Shown here one piece after another: positions 32,605 through 33,924 of a stretch of 33,924 nucleotides of DNA (the first letter of the stretch is position 1; each line of letters opens with the position of its first letter). This DNA comes from Alphaproteobacteria bacterium (GTDB lineage: Bacteria > Pseudomonadota > Alphaproteobacteria > Rhizobiales > Aestuariivirgaceae). The notes below the pieces were generated by a model. That model did not search any database and was not told the DNA's origin. It was given only the letters and a program-made list of their open reading frames with translations. A program made the translations under genes and the position numbers. Where the stretch lies: positions 1 to 33,924 of the forward strand of contig JAGWTZ010000036.1 of assembly GCA_028868695.1 (NCBI GenBank), written 5' to 3'.

Positions 32605-33749
32605 GCATCAGCGCCCGCGTTCTCGGCTCGATCGCGGATGTTGACGCCGCCACCTGGGACAGGCTGGCCAATCCTGATCATGCGCGCTTCAACCCGTTTG
32701 TGAGCCACGCGTTTCTCTGGGCGCTGGAGAAATCCGGCTCGGCCACTGCCGCCACCGGATGGGCGGCGCGGCATGTGGTGCTGGAGCGCGATAGTGAGGT
32801 GCTGGCGGCCGCGCCCTGCTATCTCAAATCCCACTCCATGGGTGAATATGTATTCGACCATGGCTGGGCTGATGCCTTCAAGCGGGCTGGCGGGCGCTAT
32901 TACCCCAAGCTGCAAGTTTCCGTGCCGTTCACACCGGTGACAGCGCCGAAGCTGCTCGCACCAACAGCGGAGTTGCGGGCGGCTCTGGCGGCGGCATTGC
33001 TTGAACAGTGCCGAGTGCAACGCGCTTCATCGGTGCATGTGACGTTTGCGCTTGAGGATGACGCGGCGGCTTTGTCCGGCACCAGCTGGCTGGAGCGCAA
33101 CGACATCCAATTCCATTGGTTCAATGCGGGCTACAAGAGTTTTGATGATTTCCTTGCCGCGCTTTCTTCCTCCAAGCGCAAGAACATCCGCAAGGAGCGT
33201 GCCGCCTTGCGGGACACGGGCATTGAATTTGAGGCGCTGACCGGCGATGCCTTGCTGCCCGGGCATTGGGATGCGTTCTGGGAATTCTACATGGATACCG
33301 GCAGCCGCAAGTGGGGCCAGCCTTATCTTACGCGCGCGTTCTTTGAGATGATTCACGCCACGCTGCGGCGGCATGTGTTGCTGGTGATGGCGCGGCGCAA
33401 GGGGCGGCTCATCGCCGGGGCGCTGAACTTCATCGGCGGTGACACGCTCTATGGGCGGAACTGGGGTTGCACCGAGAACCTGCCTTTCCTGCATTTCGGG
33501 ACTTGCTACTATCAGGCGATTGATTTCGCGATTGCCCGCGGCCTGCGGGTCATCGAAGCGGGTGCGCAGGGCGAACACAAGCTGGCGCGCGGCTATGTGC
33601 CGGTGAAGACGCGCAGCTTCCACCATCTCGCGCACCCAGGGTTGGCGCGTGCGGTGGCGGACTATCTGGTGCAGGAGCGCGAGGCGATCGCCGAAGGCCA
33701 GCAGGAGCTTGCGGCTCATGCGCCCTTCCGCCATGTTGAGAGGGAGTGA
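32601..33749 (+). CDS. FemAB-like / GNAT-fold acyltransferase (PF04339 type)
   Basis: This 382-residue protein matches the FemAB-like family often labelled 'peptidogalycan biosynthesis': FNPFVSHAFLWALEKSGSA near residue 30, YVFDHGWADAFKRAGGRYYP, YPKLQVSVPFTPVTAPKLL, the GNAT-like core (RKNIRKERAALRDTGIEF and DAFWEFYMDTGSRKWGQPYL), NWGCTENLPFLHFGTCYYQ and RVIEAGAQGEHKLARGYVPV. The family is conserved in alpha- and gammaproteobacteria; the substrate is not known and a role in peptidoglycan is only a guess from the fold. It overlaps the GDPD gene (ATGA) and is followed after 8 bp by a HIT gene. Confidence 0.9.
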   Translation: MSISARVLGSIADVDAATWDRLANPDHARFNPFVSHAFLWALEKSGSATAATGWAARHVVLERDSEVLAAAPCYLKSHSMGEYVFDHGWADAFKRAGGRYYPKLQVSVPFTPVTAPKLLAPTAELRAALAAALLEQCRVQRASSVHVTFALEDDAAALSGTSWLERNDIQFHWFNAGYKSFDDFLAALSSSKRKNIRKERAALRDTGIEFEALTGDALLPGHWDAFWEFYMDTGSRKWGQPYLTRAFFEMIHATLRRHVLLVMARRKGRLIAGALNFIGGDTLYGRNWGCTENLPFLHFGTCYYQAIDFAIARGLRVIEAGAQGEHKLARGYVPVKTRSFHHLAHPGLARAVADYLVQEREAIAEGQQELAAHAPFRHVERE

Positions 33750-33757
33750 GGTGTGCC

Positions 33758-33924
33758 ATGGCTTATGATTCAGACAACATTTTCGCCAAGATCCTGCGCG
33801 GCGAAATTCCCGCCCACAAGATCTATGAAGATGAGCATACGCTGGCCTTCATGGATGTGATGCCGCAATGCGATGGGCATTGCCTGGTGATCCCGAAGGC
33901 AGGCTCACGCGGGCTGGTGGATGC
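33758..33924 (+). CDS. HIT-family protein, 5' part
   Basis: The first 55 codons of a histidine-triad protein are visible; the gene runs off the window. The start (ATG with GAGG six bases upstream) and the N-terminus fit the family: NIFAKILRGEIPAHKIYEDE, then FMDVMPQCDGHCLVIPK. These proteins are nucleotide hydrolases or transferases, usually acting on AMP-lysine-like or dinucleoside polyphosphates. The catalytic HxHxHxx is past the end of the window, so activity cannot be judged. Confidence 0.93.
   Translation, partial: MAYDSDNIFAKILRGEIPAHKIYEDEHTLAFMDVMPQCDGHCLVIPKAGSRGLVD

Noticed and set aside
1-33924. Phage, insertion sequence, defence island, tRNA or biosynthetic cluster
   Set aside because: No transposase, integrase, phage structural gene, tRNA core motif or megasynthase was seen on either strand.

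Overview
The window is a GC-rich (about 60-65 %) piece of an alphaproteobacterial chromosome. The gene content and order (gatCA, ruvX, pyrB-pyrC, plsY, dprA, topA, rnr, DUF983, rpmG; then scpB, scpA, nagZ, a SPOR protein, argS, dgt, an ErpA/IscA-type carrier and xth) resemble the core chromosome of the Hyphomicrobiales (Rhizobiales). A phasin, an EipB-like envelope protein and a cysteine-free L33 point the same way. I cannot name the genus. I see no rRNA, tRNA, CRISPR array, insertion sequence or prophage; almost everything is chromosomal core.

Layout. 1-817: tail of a 1-Cys peroxiredoxin with a strong terminator, then a possible small membrane protein. 818-4304: gatC-gatA and an acetyltransferase on the minus strand, divergent from ruvX, which overlaps tail-to-tail with a cupin gene. 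4379-8310: tightly overlapping plus-strand run pyrB-pyrC-plsY-dprA. 8388-12384: a mixed block (small secreted protein, GST, MFS transporter, CDF metal transporter with an extended cytoplasmic part, small conserved hypothetical) that separates dprA from topA. 12565-18094: topA-rnr-DUF983, then rpmG with its own promoter and terminator. 18095-18541: a gap of about 450 bp with hairpins but no gene I can support. 18542-26664: minus-strand run dgt-argS-SPOR-nagZ-scpA-scpB. 26712-27830: Fe-S carrier and xth. 27845-29969: phasin, with a promoter carrying two identical-class palindromes, and a D,D-carboxypeptidase with a SPOR tail. 29977-31295: EipB-like protein and a Tim14/Pam18-like J-protein. 31364-33924: RidA-like, glycerophosphodiesterase, FemAB-like acyltransferase and the start of a HIT protein.

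Themes. Several genes act on the envelope: nagZ, two SPOR-domain proteins, the D,D-carboxypeptidase, the EipB-like protein, plsY and the FemAB-like protein. A second set serves DNA and chromosome maintenance (ruvX, dprA, topA, xth, scpAB, dgt). pyrB-pyrC belongs to pyrimidine synthesis, but the dihydroorotase-like partner lacks several metal ligands and is probably a structural partner of the transcarbamylase.

I did not find a clearly new multi-gene system. The observations most worth checking are the paired TGCANTGCA palindromes at the phasin promoter, the CDF transporter with three tandem C-terminal ferredoxin-like units, the Tim14-like J-protein coupled to the EipB-like gene, the long Pro/Gln/Tyr-rich cytoplasmic tail of the SPOR protein, the degenerate PyrC, and the structured gap before scpB.
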